Counted from the stretch's first letter, positions 18,693-29,007 are shown. The stretch is 64,000 bases of DNA from Alphaproteobacteria bacterium (GCA_020049775.1 JAGVLO010000015.1:186001-250000), one strand, 5' to 3'. Notes: generated by a model not told the origin, from the letters alone. Numbers and translations: made by a program.

Positions 18693-19414
18693 GCGCCTCT
18701 CCCCTGTTTTCATCCATTGCCCTGACGCTGTTTCCCGAAATGTTCCCCGGCCCGCTCGGGCAATCATTGGCCGGAAAAGCACTGGAAAAAGGTATCTGGT
18801 CGCTGGAAGCCATGGATATACGCGATTTTGCCCACGACAAGCACTCAACGGTGGACGATAAATCCTTCGGTGGTGGTATTGGCATGGTCATGAAGCCCGA
18901 CGTGGTCGATGAGGCTATAGAAGCTGCCAAAGCCAAACTGCCCAAGGCTAGGCTGGTCTATACCTCGCCGCGCGGCGTGCCGCTGACACAGGGGCTGGTT
19001 GAGCAGCTAAAAAATACTGGAATGATAATACTTTGCGGGCGTTTTGAAGGGGTGGATCACCGCGTCATCGAGCATCACGGGATGCTGGAGGTCAGTCTGG
19101 GTGATTTTGTGCTGTCCGGTGGGGAAATCGCCGCCTTGGCCATGCTGGACGCCTGTGTGCGCCTGCTTCCAGGGGTTATCAGCAAGGAAGACGCCATCAC
19201 TCAGGAAAGTTTTACAACTAGCTCAGAATATGCTGGACTGCTGGAATATCCTCATTATACTAGGCCCTCTTTTTGGAAGGGGTATCCGGTTCCCGAGGTG
19301 CTTCTTTCAGGAAACCATGAGCAAATAAGGTTATGGCGGCTTGAGCAGGCCAAAAAAATTACAGCTGCTCGCCGTCCGGACATGTGGTCAAAGATTGTAG
19401 ATAAAAAGGAATAA
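18689..19414 (+). CDS. trmD: tRNA (guanine37-N1)-methyltransferase TrmD
   Basis: A SPOUT-fold methyltransferase that makes m1G37 in tRNA and prevents +1 frameshifting. The 241-residue product shows [10 protein letters not shown] near the start, [15 protein letters not shown], the SAM-binding knot with [16 protein letters not shown] and [20 protein letters not shown], and the C-terminal [15 protein letters not shown]. Start overlaps rimM. rplS follows after four bases. Confidence 0.97.
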   Translation: MSASPLFSSIALTLFPEMFPGPLGQSLAGKALEKGIWSLEAMDIRDFAHDKHSTVDDKSFGGGIGMVMKPDVVDEAIEAAKAKLPKARLVYTSPRGVPLTQGLVEQLKNTGMIILCGRFEGVDHRVIEHHGMLEVSLGDFVLSGGEIAALAMLDACVRLLPGVISKEDAITQESFTTSSEYAGLLEYPHYTRPSFWKGYPVPEVLLSGNHEQIRLWRLEQAKKITAARRPDMWSKIVDKKE

Positions 19415-19418
19415 GACG

Positions 19419-19799
19419 ATGAATACGCTGCAGAAGATTGAACAACAGAGCATGAAGAAGCTGTCAGAAGGCAAGCGCCTTGATGACTTTGCTCAGGGCG
19501 ACACTGTTCGCGTAAACGTACGCATCGTCGAAGGCGCTACCGAGCGCGTTCAGGCGTTTGAAGGCGTAGTAATCGGCCGCAAGAATGCTGGCCTGCGCAG
19601 CGCATTCACCGTTCGCAAAATCAGCCACGGCGAAGGCGTTGAGCGTGTGTTCCCGCTTTACTCTCCGCGTGTTGAAAGCGTTGAACTGGTTCGCAAGGGC
19701 GACGTTCGCCGCGCCAAGCTGTACTATCTGCGTGGACTCACCGGCAAAGCCGCACGAATTACCGAAAAACGCGACGTAGCTGTTAAGGGCGAGGAGTAA
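19419..19799 (+). CDS. rplS: 50S ribosomal protein L19
   Basis: L19 of the large subunit, at the interface with the 30S. 126 residues with typical segments [40 protein letters not shown] and the [19 protein letters not shown] stretch. Last gene of the ribosomal operon; an intrinsic terminator follows. Confidence 0.97.
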   Translation: MNTLQKIEQQSMKKLSEGKRLDDFAQGDTVRVNVRIVEGATERVQAFEGVVIGRKNAGLRSAFTVRKISHGEGVERVFPLYSPRVESVELVRKGDVRRAKLYYLRGLTGKAARITEKRDVAVKGEE

Positions 19800-19827
19800 T
19801 CCCCCTTTTCAATTCGTCGAAAGAAAT

Positions 19828-19854
19828 ATGGGCTGCATCGTCAGCCCATTTTTC
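19828..19854 (+). terminator. Intrinsic terminator after rplS
   Basis: An 8-bp stem ATGGGCTG / CAGCCCAT around a 6-base loop, followed by five T residues. It separates the ribosomal operon from leuC, 39 bases before the leuC start. Confidence 0.85.
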
Positions 19855-19892
19855 TATCTAGCAGTTTTCAACTACACTGATTTTACCGACTT

Positions 19893-21305
19893 ATGCCAAA
19901 AACACTTTACGACAAAATCTGGGAAAGCCATTTAGTTCACTCGCAGGATGATGGCACCTGCCTAATGTATGTTGACCGCCACCTCGTTCACGAGGTTACC
20001 AGCCCGCAGGCGTTTGAAGGTTTGCGCGTTGCTGGCCGCAAGGTTCGCCGCCCGCACGCTACGCTGGCCGTGCCTGACCATAACGTACCCACAACACCGG
20101 AACGCAAGCAGGGCATCATCAAGGATGAAACAGCGCGCATACAGGTGCAGACGCTGGCCGACAACACAAAAGAATTCGGCATCACCTATTACGCTATGGA
20201 CGACAAGCGCCAAGGCATCGTGCATATCGTCGGCCCCGAGCAGGGTTTCACCCAGCCGGGCATGACCATTGTTTGCGGTGATAGCCATACTTCTACGCAT
20301 GGTGCGTTCGGTGCGCTGGCGTTTGGCATCGGCACCAGCGAAGTCGAACATGTCCTCGCTACGCAAACACTCATACAGCGCCGTGCCAAAAACATGCTGG
20401 TGCGCGTGGACGGAAAACTTACGCTTGGCGTTACCGCGAAAGATATCGTGCTGGCCATCATCGGTAAAATCGGCACCGCAGGCGGTACAGGTTACGTTAT
20501 CGAATATGCAGGCGAAGCTATCCGCAGCCTTTCCATGGAAGGCCGTATGACCGTGTGCAACATGTCTATCGAGGCAGGCGCGCGCGCAGGCCTTATCGCG
20601 CCTGACGAAATTACGTTTGCCTATCTCAAGGGCCGCCCGCAATCACCCAAAGGCACAGATTGGGATAAGGCCGTCGCCTTCTGGAAAACCTTTCCCTCAG
20701 ACGCAGGCGCAAAATACGACGCGGAAATTATTTTAAACGCTGCCGACATCGTGCCGCAGGTGACATGGGGTACCAGCCCCGAGCAGGTGCTGCCGATTAC
20801 GGCCAACGTACCTGACCCGAAAGCCGCTAAGGACGACACACAGCGCAAAATGATTGAACGCTCGCTGGAATATATGGGCCTGACCGCCGGCATGAAGCTC
20901 ACCGATGTCGTGATTGATAAAGTGTTCATCGGCTCATGCACCAATGGCCGCATCGAAGATCTGCGTGAAGCGGCAAGCATGGCCAAGGGGCGTCACGTTG
21001 CCAAAAATGTAAAGCTGGCAATGGTTGTTCCTGGTTCCGGTTTGGTTAAGGAACAGGCGGAAAAAGAGGGCCTCGATAAAGTATTTATCGAAGCAGGCTT
21101 TGAATGGCGCGAGCCGGGCTGCTCCATGTGCCTTGCCATGAACGCCGACAGGCTGGACCCGGGCGAACGCTGCGCTTCCACGTCGAACCGCAATTTCGAA
21201 GGCCGCCAGGGACGCGGCGGACGCACACACCTCGTCAGCCCCGCTATGGCTGTGGCCGCTGCCGTGACCGGTAAACTAGCAGATGTCAGGACATTAAAGG
21301 GGTAA
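19893..21305 (+). CDS. leuC: 3-isopropylmalate dehydratase large subunit
   Basis: Aconitase-family [4Fe-4S] enzyme that, with LeuD, isomerises 2-isopropylmalate to 3-isopropylmalate in leucine synthesis. The 470 residues contain [20 protein letters not shown] and the three cluster cysteines in GSCTNG (near residue 349) and the CSMC motif (near 411-414), and end with [19 protein letters not shown]. It lies directly downstream of the ribosomal block, as in many alphaproteobacteria. Four bases after it begins a small unknown gene. Confidence 0.97.
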   Translation: MPKTLYDKIWESHLVHSQDDGTCLMYVDRHLVHEVTSPQAFEGLRVAGRKVRRPHATLAVPDHNVPTTPERKQGIIKDETARIQVQTLADNTKEFGITYYAMDDKRQGIVHIVGPEQGFTQPGMTIVCGDSHTSTHGAFGALAFGIGTSEVEHVLATQTLIQRRAKNMLVRVDGKLTLGVTAKDIVLAIIGKIGTAGGTGYVIEYAGEAIRSLSMEGRMTVCNMSIEAGARAGLIAPDEITFAYLKGRPQSPKGTDWDKAVAFWKTFPSDAGAKYDAEIILNAADIVPQVTWGTSPEQVLPITANVPDPKAAKDDTQRKMIERSLEYMGLTAGMKLTDVVIDKVFIGSCTNGRIEDLREAASMAKGRHVAKNVKLAMVVPGSGLVKEQAEKEGLDKVFIEAGFEWREPGCSMCLAMNADRLDPGERCASTSNRNFEGRQGRGGRTHLVSPAMAVAAAVTGKLADVRTLKG

Positions 21306-21309
21306 CGCT

Positions 21310-21642
21310 ATGAGCATGATTCTTACATGTGGGCCATTCGCCGCCACCAGCAGCAACGGAAACTGCTTCATCACCTTCCCGCTGCGCACGCAGGGTGACT
21401 GGGTGAACACCGATGAAGGGCATGATGCCATGGAGAAAGCGGTCAATTCGCTTGCTTGTGCCTCGGACGAAGGAAAAATCCATAAAAATTCGGACGTGCA
21501 ATGGCGCGGCGACGACGTAGCCATTGTCAGTGTGCCTTATGAAAGCTGGGAAGCCGCCATGAAAGATGGCGCTGCACTGAAAGACAGGATAGCAAAAATC
21601 ACCGGCGCCACCGTGACCGACATGGCTAGGAGTATAAAATAA
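21310..21642 (+). CDS. Hypothetical protein between leuC and leuD
   Basis: A 110-residue protein of unknown function. The first 30 residues (MILTCGPFAATSSNGNCFIT) look like a compact beta-structured N-terminus. The rest is mixed alpha/beta with a C-terminal helix-strand-helix (DGAALKDRIAKITGATVTDM). No signal peptide is obvious. It starts four bases after leuC and should be co-transcribed, so it probably arrived before the GIY-YIG element that follows. No catalytic motif is seen. Confidence 0.7.
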   Translation: MSMILTCGPFAATSSNGNCFITFPLRTQGDWVNTDEGHDAMEKAVNSLACASDEGKIHKNSDVQWRGDDVAIVSVPYESWEAAMKDGAALKDRIAKITGATVTDMARSIK

Positions 21643-21650
21643 TTTTTATT

Positions 21651-21674
21651 GTCATTCCCGCGTAGGCGGGAATC
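21651..21674. repeat. REP-like palindromic repeat, left copy
   Basis: GTCATTCCCGCGTAGGCGGGAATC. The 8-base arms ATTCCCGC and GCGGGAAT enclose a 4-base loop. An inverted copy lies on the other side of the GIY-YIG gene. The GTCATTCCCGC-type palindrome is a common dispersed repeat in proteobacteria. Confidence 0.85.
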
Positions 21675-21688
21675 TCTACGAGATATAA

Positions 21689-21985
21689 ATGGAGAAGCTT
21701 TTTTATGTATACATTCTTGCAAGTCGCCCAGATGGAGCGATTTATATAGGGGTAACTTCTAACCTTACTAAGCGCGTTTATGAGCATCGCAATAAAATTA
21801 TGAAAGGCCATACAAGTAAGTATAACATCAAAAATCTTGTATATTATGAAGTCTTTGAAGATGTGGAACAGGCTATTTTACGAGAGAAGCGCTTGAAAAA
21901 ATGGGATCGGTCTATGAAAAACGACTTAATTGATAGGCAGAACCCGTTATGGGAAGACTTATACCCTAAAGTAGCCTCTGCATAA
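21689..21985 (+). CDS. GIY-YIG nuclease family protein
   Basis: A 98-residue single-domain GIY-YIG endonuclease-like protein (UvrC/SLX1 type). The eponymous motif appears as FYVYILASRPDGAIYIGVTS. The catalytic Arg is in TKRVYEHRN, and the C-terminal LREKRLKKWDRSMKNDLI matches the common bacterial small GIY-YIG family. It is bracketed by inverted REP-like palindromes (21651-21674 and 22018-22042) and separates leuC from leuD. Genes of this class often travel with such palindromes, so this looks like an inserted cassette. Confidence 0.93.
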   Translation: MEKLFYVYILASRPDGAIYIGVTSNLTKRVYEHRNKIMKGHTSKYNIKNLVYYEVFEDVEQAILREKRLKKWDRSMKNDLIDRQNPLWEDLYPKVASA

Positions 21986-22017
21986 TTTTATTCATCGACG
22001 GGTGAAAATGGAGAAAG

Positions 22018-22042
22018 GGATTCCCGCCTTCGCGGGAATGAC
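22018..22042. repeat. REP-like palindromic repeat, right copy (inverted)
   Basis: Contains ATTCCCGC and GCGGGAAT arms followed by GAC, the reverse complement of the left copy outside the loop. With the copy at 21651-21674 it brackets the GIY-YIG gene. Confidence 0.85.
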
Positions 22043-22077
22043 AGAAGTATAAAACGAAAGGAATTTGACGAGATATT

Positions 22078-22686
22078 ATGCAAGCATTCACCAGCCTCTC
22101 CTCTGTTGCCGCAGCACTGCCGATTGAAAATGTCGATACCGACATGATCATTCCCAAGCAGTTCCTCACCACTATCAAACGCACCGGCCTGAAAGACGGC
22201 CTGTTCTACGAAATGCGCTATGACGTGGATGGCCGCAAGATAAACAGCTTTGTGCTGCACCGCGTGCCGTTCAACACTGCAAAAATTATTGTGTCCGGCA
22301 GCAATTTCGGTTGTGGTTCCAGTCGTGAGCATGCGCCGTGGGCGTTACTTGATTTCGGCATACGCTGCGTGATTGCCCCCTCGTTTGCCGATATTTTCTT
22401 CAACAACTGCTTCAAGAACGGCATCCTCCCCATCGTGCTGCCGAAAGATACGGTCGAGAAGCTGATGAAGCATGCCGACGAAGGCAAGGAGCTGACTGTT
22501 GACCTTGAAAAACAGGTAGTATCCGGCGAAGGCCTCGGCCTCATACGCTTCGATGTCGAGCCGTTCCGCAAGCATTGCATGCTCGGTGGGCTGGACGATA
22601 TCGGCCTTACGCTGCAAAAGCTGGATGCGATTGCCGCGTTCGAAGCAAAACAGAATTCACAAACCCCATGGCTTTACAATAATTAG
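22078..22686 (+). CDS. leuD: 3-isopropylmalate dehydratase small subunit
   Basis: The swivelling-domain partner of LeuC. 202 residues with [14 protein letters not shown] near the start, the [16 protein letters not shown] substrate loop, and [20 protein letters not shown]. Length is standard. It is separated from leuC by a small unknown gene and the GIY-YIG cassette (about 770 bases), so continued transcription through the cassette, or a promoter inside it, is needed. Confidence 0.97.
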   Translation: MQAFTSLSSVAAALPIENVDTDMIIPKQFLTTIKRTGLKDGLFYEMRYDVDGRKINSFVLHRVPFNTAKIIVSGSNFGCGSSREHAPWALLDFGIRCVIAPSFADIFFNNCFKNGILPIVLPKDTVEKLMKHADEGKELTVDLEKQVVSGEGLGLIRFDVEPFRKHCMLGGLDDIGLTLQKLDAIAAFEAKQNSQTPWLYNN

Positions 22687-22691
22687 ACTTT

Positions 22692-23819
22692 ATGAAAACT
22701 AAACATATACTCCTTCTCCCTGGCGACGGCATCGGCCCTGAAGTAGTCGCTGAAACGGTAAAAATCATTCGCTGGTTCAGCGATAATGGCGCGGTGAAAT
22801 TCACCACCAGCGAAGCATTGCTCGGCGGCGCAGCCTATGACGCGGTCGGCACGCCCTTCCCCGATGAAACGGTAGTTGTCGCTAAAAAATCCGACGCGGT
22901 ATTGCTCGGCGCGGTCGGCGGCCCGAAATGGGAACCGCTTCCGATTGCCTCGCGTCCTGAAAAAGGCCTGCTGGGCATACGCAAGGCGCTTGGCCTGTTT
23001 GCTAATTTACGCCCCGCTATTTGTTTTGACGAACTGGCGGATGCTTCCAGCCTGAAAAAAGATATCGTCGGTGGTCTGGACATCATGATTGTGCGCGAAC
23101 TCACCGGCGGTATTTATTTCGGCCAGCCGCGCGGCGTGGAAACATTGCCCGACGGCACGCGCCGTGGTTTCAACACCGAAGTCTATACCAGCCCCGAAGT
23201 TATCCGCATCGCCCGCGTGGCGTTTGACCTTGCGGCAAAGCGCGGCGGCCGCGTCTGCTCGGTGGATAAGGCGAACGTGCTGGAATGCACCGAAATGTGG
23301 CGCGAGGAAGTGACTAAAATCCACCAGAAGGAATATGCAAAACTAGAACTGTCGCACATGTATGTCGATAACGCCGCTATGCAGCTGGTGCGTAACCCCA
23401 AGCAGTTTGACGTGATGGTCACCAACAACATGTTTGGCGATATTCTTTCCGATATCGCATCCATGCTTACAGGTTCGCTGGGTATGCTCCCCTCGGCTTC
23501 GCTCGGTGAAGCCGGAACGCCAGGATTGTACGAACCCGTACACGGCTCGGCGCCGGACATTGCGGGCCAAGGCGTTGCCAACCCGCTTGCCACCATATTG
23601 TCGTTTGCCATGATGCTGCGTTACTCGTTCGACATGAAAAAAGAAGCCGACCAGCTCGAGGCGGCCGTCCGCAAGGTGCTGGCTGACGGACTTCGCACCG
23701 GCGACATCATGCAGCCGGGCATGAAGAAGGTATCTACCAGTGAAATGGGGGATGCTATTCTGAAGGCGCTCGGCAGCGTGGCTGCTAGCTCGGGGCAGAA
23801 GCGAGCTTCTGCATCCTGA
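22692..23819 (+). CDS. leuB: 3-isopropylmalate dehydrogenase
   Basis: NAD-dependent oxidative decarboxylase that makes 2-oxoisocaproate in leucine synthesis. The 375-residue product has [14 protein letters not shown] at the start, the substrate arginines in the [15 protein letters not shown] segment, [11 protein letters not shown], and the [12 protein letters not shown] and [20 protein letters not shown] metal/NAD regions (split here for brevity). It starts five bases after leuD and ends facing an opposed small gene. Confidence 0.97.
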   Translation: MKTKHILLLPGDGIGPEVVAETVKIIRWFSDNGAVKFTTSEALLGGAAYDAVGTPFPDETVVVAKKSDAVLLGAVGGPKWEPLPIASRPEKGLLGIRKALGLFANLRPAICFDELADASSLKKDIVGGLDIMIVRELTGGIYFGQPRGVETLPDGTRRGFNTEVYTSPEVIRIARVAFDLAAKRGGRVCSVDKANVLECTEMWREEVTKIHQKEYAKLELSHMYVDNAAMQLVRNPKQFDVMVTNNMFGDILSDIASMLTGSLGMLPSASLGEAGTPGLYEPVHGSAPDIAGQGVANPLATILSFAMMLRYSFDMKKEADQLEAAVRKVLADGLRTGDIMQPGMKKVSTSEMGDAILKALGSVAASSGQKRASAS

Positions 23820-23830
23820 TTGTATTTAGA

Positions 23831-24139
23831 TTAAAGACCGCGCCCCTTTAAGGGGTTTTCCATGCCGAGGTTTTTGTATACGCCGTCGAGATATGCGCTC
23901 ATATAATTATTTAACAAAGTTACATCACTCCGTTCTAATAACGGATTGAGTATCAAGGCCCTAGATGCTCCCCTAACATAGCCAAACAATTCTTCCGGGG
24001 TTTTGGATTGCTGCATTCCCTGACGTAGCGGAACAAGCTGCATAACCAGACCTTCAAAACCGTCTCGTTGCTTAGCAACCACCTCGTTAGCGGCCTGATA
24101 TCCTGCTTCGTGAATTTCTCTGGTAAGTTCTGTAGTCAT
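23831..24139 (-). CDS. Hypothetical helical protein, 102 residues
   Basis: Unrecognised. The sequence is predicted by eye to be almost wholly helical (EIHEAGYQAANEVVAKQRDG, then MQQSKTPEELFGYVRGASRA) with no cysteines, signal peptide or membrane span. It faces leuB tail to tail; its last codons contain a CCCC-TTTAA-GGGG-TTTT hairpin that may stop leuB transcription. An AT-rich 87-base gap with several TTAA elements lies upstream. Confidence 0.65.
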   Translation of the reverse strand: MTTELTREIHEAGYQAANEVVAKQRDGFEGLVMQLVPLRQGMQQSKTPEELFGYVRGASRALILNPLLERSDVTLLNNYMSAYLDGVYKNLGMENPLKGRGL

Positions 24140-24226
24140 GTTGCAATCTCCATTTTTACAATGGATAGTTAACTATTATTAATTAATGTTTATGTCAAGC
24201 GGCTACAGATAAATATATTATATATA

Positions 24227-24565
24227 TTAAACAGCGGCGTTGGATTGTAAGTTGCCTGACTCACTTGCGTAGAAATCGTGGTCAAAGCCGTAGTAAGCTT
24301 TTATTTTTGCTTTAACTTCAGCGGTCGGGTCGCCCTGCCCCTTTTCCACCACTACGGCAAAATGTGGTATGTCGCCCGTTTTCAGGCTTTTCATCATTTC
24401 ATCATGCAATAGGTCGCTGGCGATGGCGTAGAAATACAGTTTGCTGCCCGTCTGTTCGTCCCGAGCTGGCACAAAATAGACATGGATTTTTTTAGCTGCG
24501 TCATATTTCGCACGGTAGTGCGGCAGCTTCTCCATCATATTATCGGATTCGTCTATATCACCCAT
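24227..24565 (-). CDS. Small paralogous-family protein (copy C)
   Basis: A 112-residue protein sharing the core of the small family seen at 10371-10628, 52236-52595 and 55236-55517: LYFYAIASDLLHDEMM, then HFAVVVEKGQGDPTAEVKAK and the ending YYGFDHDFYAS. It starts 14 bases after the valS stop and is probably the last gene of the asd-valS operon. Function unknown. Confidence 0.75.
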   Translation of the reverse strand: MGDIDESDNMMEKLPHYRAKYDAAKKIHVYFVPARDEQTGSKLYFYAIASDLLHDEMMKSLKTGDIPHFAVVVEKGQGDPTAEVKAKIKAYYGFDHDFYASESGNLQSNAAV

Positions 24566-24579
24566 CGGCTTAACGCGGC

Positions 24580-27486
24580 TTATTTTTGTTTTTGCAATGA
24601 ATCAGGCAAACTGCCTACCTGTGTTTTTACCACATGTTTGCTTAAATCCGGGTTACCGGGGCCATGTAAAACATTGCCTTCCAGTTTTTCATGGGCGGCT
24701 TGGTCGGGGTTGCGGCGCTGTTCCTCGACCTTCAGGATGGTTACGCCCACGGTGAACCAGCCCTTGTCGGTGGTGTAGGCGAGCTTGCCACCGTCTGACT
24801 TCACCACATTTTCGGTGTTGCCGGCGGCCTTGAGGTCAGCCAGTACGGACGCAAGATGCTTCCAGCCCGGCTCGTCGCCCTTAGCTAACACCTGCACCTC
24901 GGCCACAGGGTATTTGATGGACACATTGGCCTCAGACTTGGCTTTGCGGATAACGTTCAGTACGTCCACACAGGCCATGCCCGACAGTTCGGCGGCGGCG
25001 TCATATGGGTATTGTTCCGCTTTGGGCCACATACCCCGTGCGTGTACCGAGCCGGACTTGGCGTATTGCTCGTCAAAGATATGGCTGTACAGGTCTTCGG
25101 TGACGTGCGGCACGAAGGGCGCGAACAGGCGAAGCAGCGCCTCAAGGCAATGATGGATGGTATAAAGCGCCGATTGCTGGGCGGCGGGCGTCGGCTTTGG
25201 AAGCGTGCCTTCCGACTCACCGTAGGCTCTCGCTTTGACCAGCTCGAGATAGTTGTCGCAGAAATCGTTCCAGAAGAAATCTTCAATGGCGACGCGCGCA
25301 TCGCAATATTCAAATATTTCAAATTGCTGGGTGGTTTTCTTAATGCACTGACTTAGGCGCGACAAAATCCACATATCCAGCGTCTCGGTGATGAGTCCTT
25401 TTTTGGTATCGTCAGCAGCGGTGGATGGTTTGCCAGTCAGCTTACTTAAGTTCAGCGAGGCAAAATTGCTGGCATTCCAGAGTTTTGTAACCAGCTTCTT
25501 ACCTATTTTCAAAAGGTCTTCGGAAAAGGCGGTGTCTGTGCCGAGGCGCGAGGTGGATGCCCAGTAGCGCACGGCGTCGCTGCCCTTTTCCTCGATAAGC
25601 GCCACGGGGGTGACCACGTTACCCTTGGACTTGCTCATTTTTGTTTTGTCGGCGGCCAAGCACCAACCGGAAATCATCACATTTTTCCAGGGGATTGTGT
25701 TCTGGTGTAAATGTGCTTTCACAATAGTGTAGAACGCCCATGTGCGGATGATTTCATGCGCCTGCGGGCGGATGTCGGCGGGGAAGAGTTTGGCGTGGCG
25801 CTTGGCGTCCAGCGCAAAGCCATCGCAGATGCCGCGCGAGTTGAGTTGCGGGCTGATGGACGAAGTCGCCCATGTGTCCATGACGTCTGTATCAGCAATA
25901 ATGCGCAAAGTTTTGCCTGTCTCAGTATCTAAAACAAACCTACTATTCTCATCATCCCAATCGTCTGGCGTATTTTCTTTATATCGCGGAGTAAGATATT
26001 TTTTTGGCAAACAAGTTGTTGGATCAACTGGCAACTCATCAAATTCAGCGTGTACTTTCTCAATGAATGCACTGTCGTTAATGCTCTTAGTATCAGTACA
26101 ATCATATACATACCAAATAGGGAACGGAACACCGAAAAACCGCTGGCGGCTGATGCACCAGTCTTCCTTCAGGCCCTCGATCCACTGGTTGAGGCGGATA
26201 CGCATATATTCGGGATTCCATGTGCAGGCCGCGCCCTTGGCCAGCAGCTCATCTTTTTTATCAACAATGCGCACGAACCACTGGTGCGTCGGGATTATTT
26301 CAATCGGCGTGCCAGAGCGCTCGGCGCATTTGACGGTATGCACCATCTGCGTCTGTTTCAGCAGCTTGCCCTCGGCCTGCAACAGCTCAATCATTTTGGC
26401 ATTGGCCTGTTTGGGCTTGAGGCCTAAAATTTGTTCAAAAATTTGCTTAGTTTTCTGAATACTAACGCAATTAAGCATTGATAGTCCAGAGTGTGACCCG
26501 TAGTTATGGTTTGGAATTGATCCTTCTCTTGAGCCAGAAAAGGCGATAGTTGGATGATTATCATAGGATTCGTAAAACTTGAACGAAACCTTTCCATCTA
26601 ATCCCAGTATGGGTCTTGAGGGGAAATCATACTTTCTCCACCACTCCTTGTCTGTGTCATCACCAAAGGTACAACACATGACAAGGCCAGTGCCTTTTTC
26701 ACGTTCAACGGCTTCGTCATCAATCATCGGTACTTTGACGCCGAATAGCGGGGTAATAGCGGTCTTGCCCTTATATTTGGCAGCGTTGGGGTCTTCAGGG
26801 TGATACATGACGGCCACGCACGCACCGAGTAACTCTGGGCGAGTGGTCATAATCACCAATGGCGAGCCGTCTTCCAGCGCGAACTCGATTTCATTCATCG
26901 TGCCGGGCAGTTCTTTATTCTCAATTTCCGCTTGTGCAATCGCCGTCTGGTCAACCCAGTCCCAGTAAGTCGGGCGGAAATCGCGGTAGGCGTGATTATT
27001 CTTATATAAATCCACAAACGAGGCCTGCGAAAGCTGGCGGCACTGGTCGCTGATGGTCTGGTATTCCTGACGCCAGTCAACGGAAAGCGCCGTGCTTTTG
27101 AACAGTCGGCGGAACTCGTCCTCGGCGTCTTTGACCACTTCGCGGCACAGTGCCACGAACTCAGCCCTTGGCATGGCGCTTCCGCGCACGTTCTTGGTTT
27201 TTTCAACTAAGCGTTCGGTGGGCAAGCCGTTATCGTCAAAGCCCATGGGGTAGAACACGTCCTTGCCGGACATGCGCTGGTAGCGCGCCACGAAGTCGGC
27301 CTGCGTGTAGCTGAAGATATGGCCCATATGCAATATGCCCGACACGGTCGGCGGCGGGGTATCAATAACAAACGTCTGGTCGCGCGGCTGGTCGTCACGG
27401 AAATGGTATGTTCCCGCGCTTACCCAGTGTTCCTGCCAGTGTTTTTCGCGTTCCTTGTGTTCGTAATTCTTGGGCAATGATTTCAT
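24580..27486 (-). CDS. valS: Valyl-tRNA synthetase
   Basis: Class I aminoacyl-tRNA synthetase that charges tRNA-Val and edits Thr. The 968-residue product has the HIGH signature as HMGH (53-56) after PPPTVSGIL, the CP1 editing domain (about 190-400), the KMSKSKG loop near 615, an anticodon-binding domain, and a variable C-terminal region. The MGFDDNGLPTERLVEK segment and lack of a long C-terminal coiled coil resemble the short ValS type of Rickettsiales and related alphaproteobacteria. It starts three bases after the stop of the membrane protein gene upstream. Confidence 0.95.
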   Translation of the reverse strand: MKSLPKNYEHKEREKHWQEHWVSAGTYHFRDDQPRDQTFVIDTPPPTVSGILHMGHIFSYTQADFVARYQRMSGKDVFYPMGFDDNGLPTERLVEKTKNVRGSAMPRAEFVALCREVVKDAEDEFRRLFKSTALSVDWRQEYQTISDQCRQLSQASFVDLYKNNHAYRDFRPTYWDWVDQTAIAQAEIENKELPGTMNEIEFALEDGSPLVIMTTRPELLGACVAVMYHPEDPNAAKYKGKTAITPLFGVKVPMIDDEAVEREKGTGLVMCCTFGDDTDKEWWRKYDFPSRPILGLDGKVSFKFYESYDNHPTIAFSGSREGSIPNHNYGSHSGLSMLNCVSIQKTKQIFEQILGLKPKQANAKMIELLQAEGKLLKQTQMVHTVKCAERSGTPIEIIPTHQWFVRIVDKKDELLAKGAACTWNPEYMRIRLNQWIEGLKEDWCISRQRFFGVPFPIWYVYDCTDTKSINDSAFIEKVHAEFDELPVDPTTCLPKKYLTPRYKENTPDDWDDENSRFVLDTETGKTLRIIADTDVMDTWATSSISPQLNSRGICDGFALDAKRHAKLFPADIRPQAHEIIRTWAFYTIVKAHLHQNTIPWKNVMISGWCLAADKTKMSKSKGNVVTPVALIEEKGSDAVRYWASTSRLGTDTAFSEDLLKIGKKLVTKLWNASNFASLNLSKLTGKPSTAADDTKKGLITETLDMWILSRLSQCIKKTTQQFEIFEYCDARVAIEDFFWNDFCDNYLELVKARAYGESEGTLPKPTPAAQQSALYTIHHCLEALLRLFAPFVPHVTEDLYSHIFDEQYAKSGSVHARGMWPKAEQYPYDAAAELSGMACVDVLNVIRKAKSEANVSIKYPVAEVQVLAKGDEPGWKHLASVLADLKAAGNTENVVKSDGGKLAYTTDKGWFTVGVTILKVEEQRRNPDQAAHEKLEGNVLHGPGNPDLSKHVVKTQVGSLPDSLQKQK

Positions 27487-27489
27487 AGG

Positions 27490-28416
27490 TCACATCTTGA
27501 TATATTTAGCTTTAATCTTCCACGCTTCGGCGCTGATGCCGGAAAACAGCAAACCCAGCAATATCAGCGTTATCGGCCAGCCGATGGAATCGACGAAATT
27601 CTGGATGGTGAAGTAAGCGATATACGACAACATCGCCCCTACGCTCACCGTCATCAACACACGGCTGTGACTGAGTACACTCATATACACCATAAAGCAG
27701 GTGATGCCCAGATAGAGTATTTCTAGTGGGCTGTCTTTTAAAACATCAAAAACATTGGTCAAAAACAATATGCTGCCAACAAGATACCAGAAACCACTCA
27801 TGCTGGTGGGGCGCACCTTGTTTATGCCGTATATCAGGGAAACAATGGAAATGCCGATGATTGCGCCGTTGATGTTATAATTTAGCCCCAGCAGGTCAAA
27901 CGCCGTGGCAAAGAACATGGCACCAAAAGCAATGGTGAAAAACAAAAGCGTGGAGCTGCGCAGGGAATAAAATGTGATGCCCTGCTGCAGGAACATAAGC
28001 CCGAACACGAACAGCGCCGACCAGCTGTCGTTGGTGGGTAGCTCCCATTCTTGCATGGCTACGAACAGGCCGGTGGGCTGCAGTACGGCGGCCATTTGAA
28101 ACATGGGCGACGATGCACGGGAGTAGCGCGCGTCTTTGGTGAATACCAGCGCGACGATATAAAGCACAAAGCCACTGCCGAGAGTGATGATGATGCGCTC
28201 GTAGCTGTTCATGGCATGCCAGAACATGTTGATGTAGGCGCAGATGCCGGAAAACAGGCAGATGCCGCTTAGATACGCGAACAATCGGCGCATTGGGCCA
28301 TAGCTGGATTTCTGGTCTTCGGAAGTGCGCATAGCGTTAGAAAATTCGCGCACCGTGACTTTGTGGGTGGTGGCGAGTTCTATAATTTTTTTCAGGGCTT
28401 CGTCACGCGGGGTCAT
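27490..28416 (-). CDS. DUF2157-like multispanning membrane protein
   Basis: A 308-residue protein. An N-terminal cytosolic helical region (about 1-45, with VTVREFSNAM) is followed by about nine or ten hydrophobic spans. The layout and the short soluble N-terminus match DUF2157-type proteins; function unknown. Its start overlaps the stop of the single-span protein upstream by four bases (ATGA), and valS follows after three bases, so it is embedded in the asd-valS operon. Confidence 0.72.
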   Translation of the reverse strand: MTPRDEALKKIIELATTHKVTVREFSNAMRTSEDQKSSYGPMRRLFAYLSGICLFSGICAYINMFWHAMNSYERIIITLGSGFVLYIVALVFTKDARYSRASSPMFQMAAVLQPTGLFVAMQEWELPTNDSWSALFVFGLMFLQQGITFYSLRSSTLLFFTIAFGAMFFATAFDLLGLNYNINGAIIGISIVSLIYGINKVRPTSMSGFWYLVGSILFLTNVFDVLKDSPLEILYLGITCFMVYMSVLSHSRVLMTVSVGAMLSYIAYFTIQNFVDSIGWPITLILLGLLFSGISAEAWKIKAKYIKM

Positions 28417-29003
28417 GGTTTTTTCGCCCTTTCCACTATCCAGCCTATGAATTCCGGCGTGTAGTAGTTGCGTTCGGTCGTGGGAGGCGTGACGGAAACA
28501 ATACGCCCGTTTTTGACGATATGAATGGCACTGCGTTGGCTGCCGGAGAAAAATATAAGCCCGAGGTCGCTGGTGCGGCGGAAGTCATTGTGCAGGCTGT
28601 AGCCGTCGGGCGCTATCAGCTCGGGGCTGATTTTCCAGCCATCTGTTTCAGGCAATGCCAAGCTTGACCAGCCATTGCCGCCATTGCTTGCGCTCGGCAG
28701 CGTGATTTCATGCGCATGACCTGTTGCCGCTTCATACCAATACAGGCGGTAACTGTTGCTGCCCGTGCCTTTTGATTCCGGAACTTTACGCGATTGCAGC
28801 TTAAGTTGTTCCTTATCGACTGTGAATTTATATTCGCGGTCGTTTTCGCGGGAGTAACTTTTAACGCTGAACAGGAAATCATAGGCCGGATCATCGACCA
28901 GAAGCTTAGGCACTAGTGCTGCAAAAGAAAACAGAATAACCAATAGCACCGGAAGCAGGATACCGGTAGCAAGCGCAGGGTTTTTCCTTATCAGTTGTAT
29001 CAT
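28413..29003 (-). CDS. Membrane-anchored protein of unknown function
   Basis: A 196-residue protein with one N-terminal span (about 12-34, LATGILLPVLLVILFSFAAL) and an exported-looking beta-rich domain. DUF2157 proteins are often paired with GDYxxLxY-domain proteins; I looked for that motif and it is absent, so the pairing is by position only. Its ATG lies five bases after asd, and its stop overlaps the next gene. Confidence 0.7.
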   Translation of the reverse strand: MIQLIRKNPALATGILLPVLLVILFSFAALVPKLLVDDPAYDFLFSVKSYSRENDREYKFTVDKEQLKLQSRKVPESKGTGSNSYRLYWYEAATGHAHEITLPSASNGGNGWSSLALPETDGWKISPELIAPDGYSLHNDFRRTSDLGLIFFSGSQRSAIHIVKNGRIVSVTPPTTERNYYTPEFIGWIVERAKKP

Positions 29004-29007
29004 CGGC

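Noticed and set aside
25742-26458. A 238-codon plus-strand frame within valS
   Set aside because: A shadow of valS; the valS frame carries all synthetase motifs.
28413-29003. A GDYxxLxY-domain partner of the DUF2157 protein
   Set aside because: The position is right, but the defining motif is absent.
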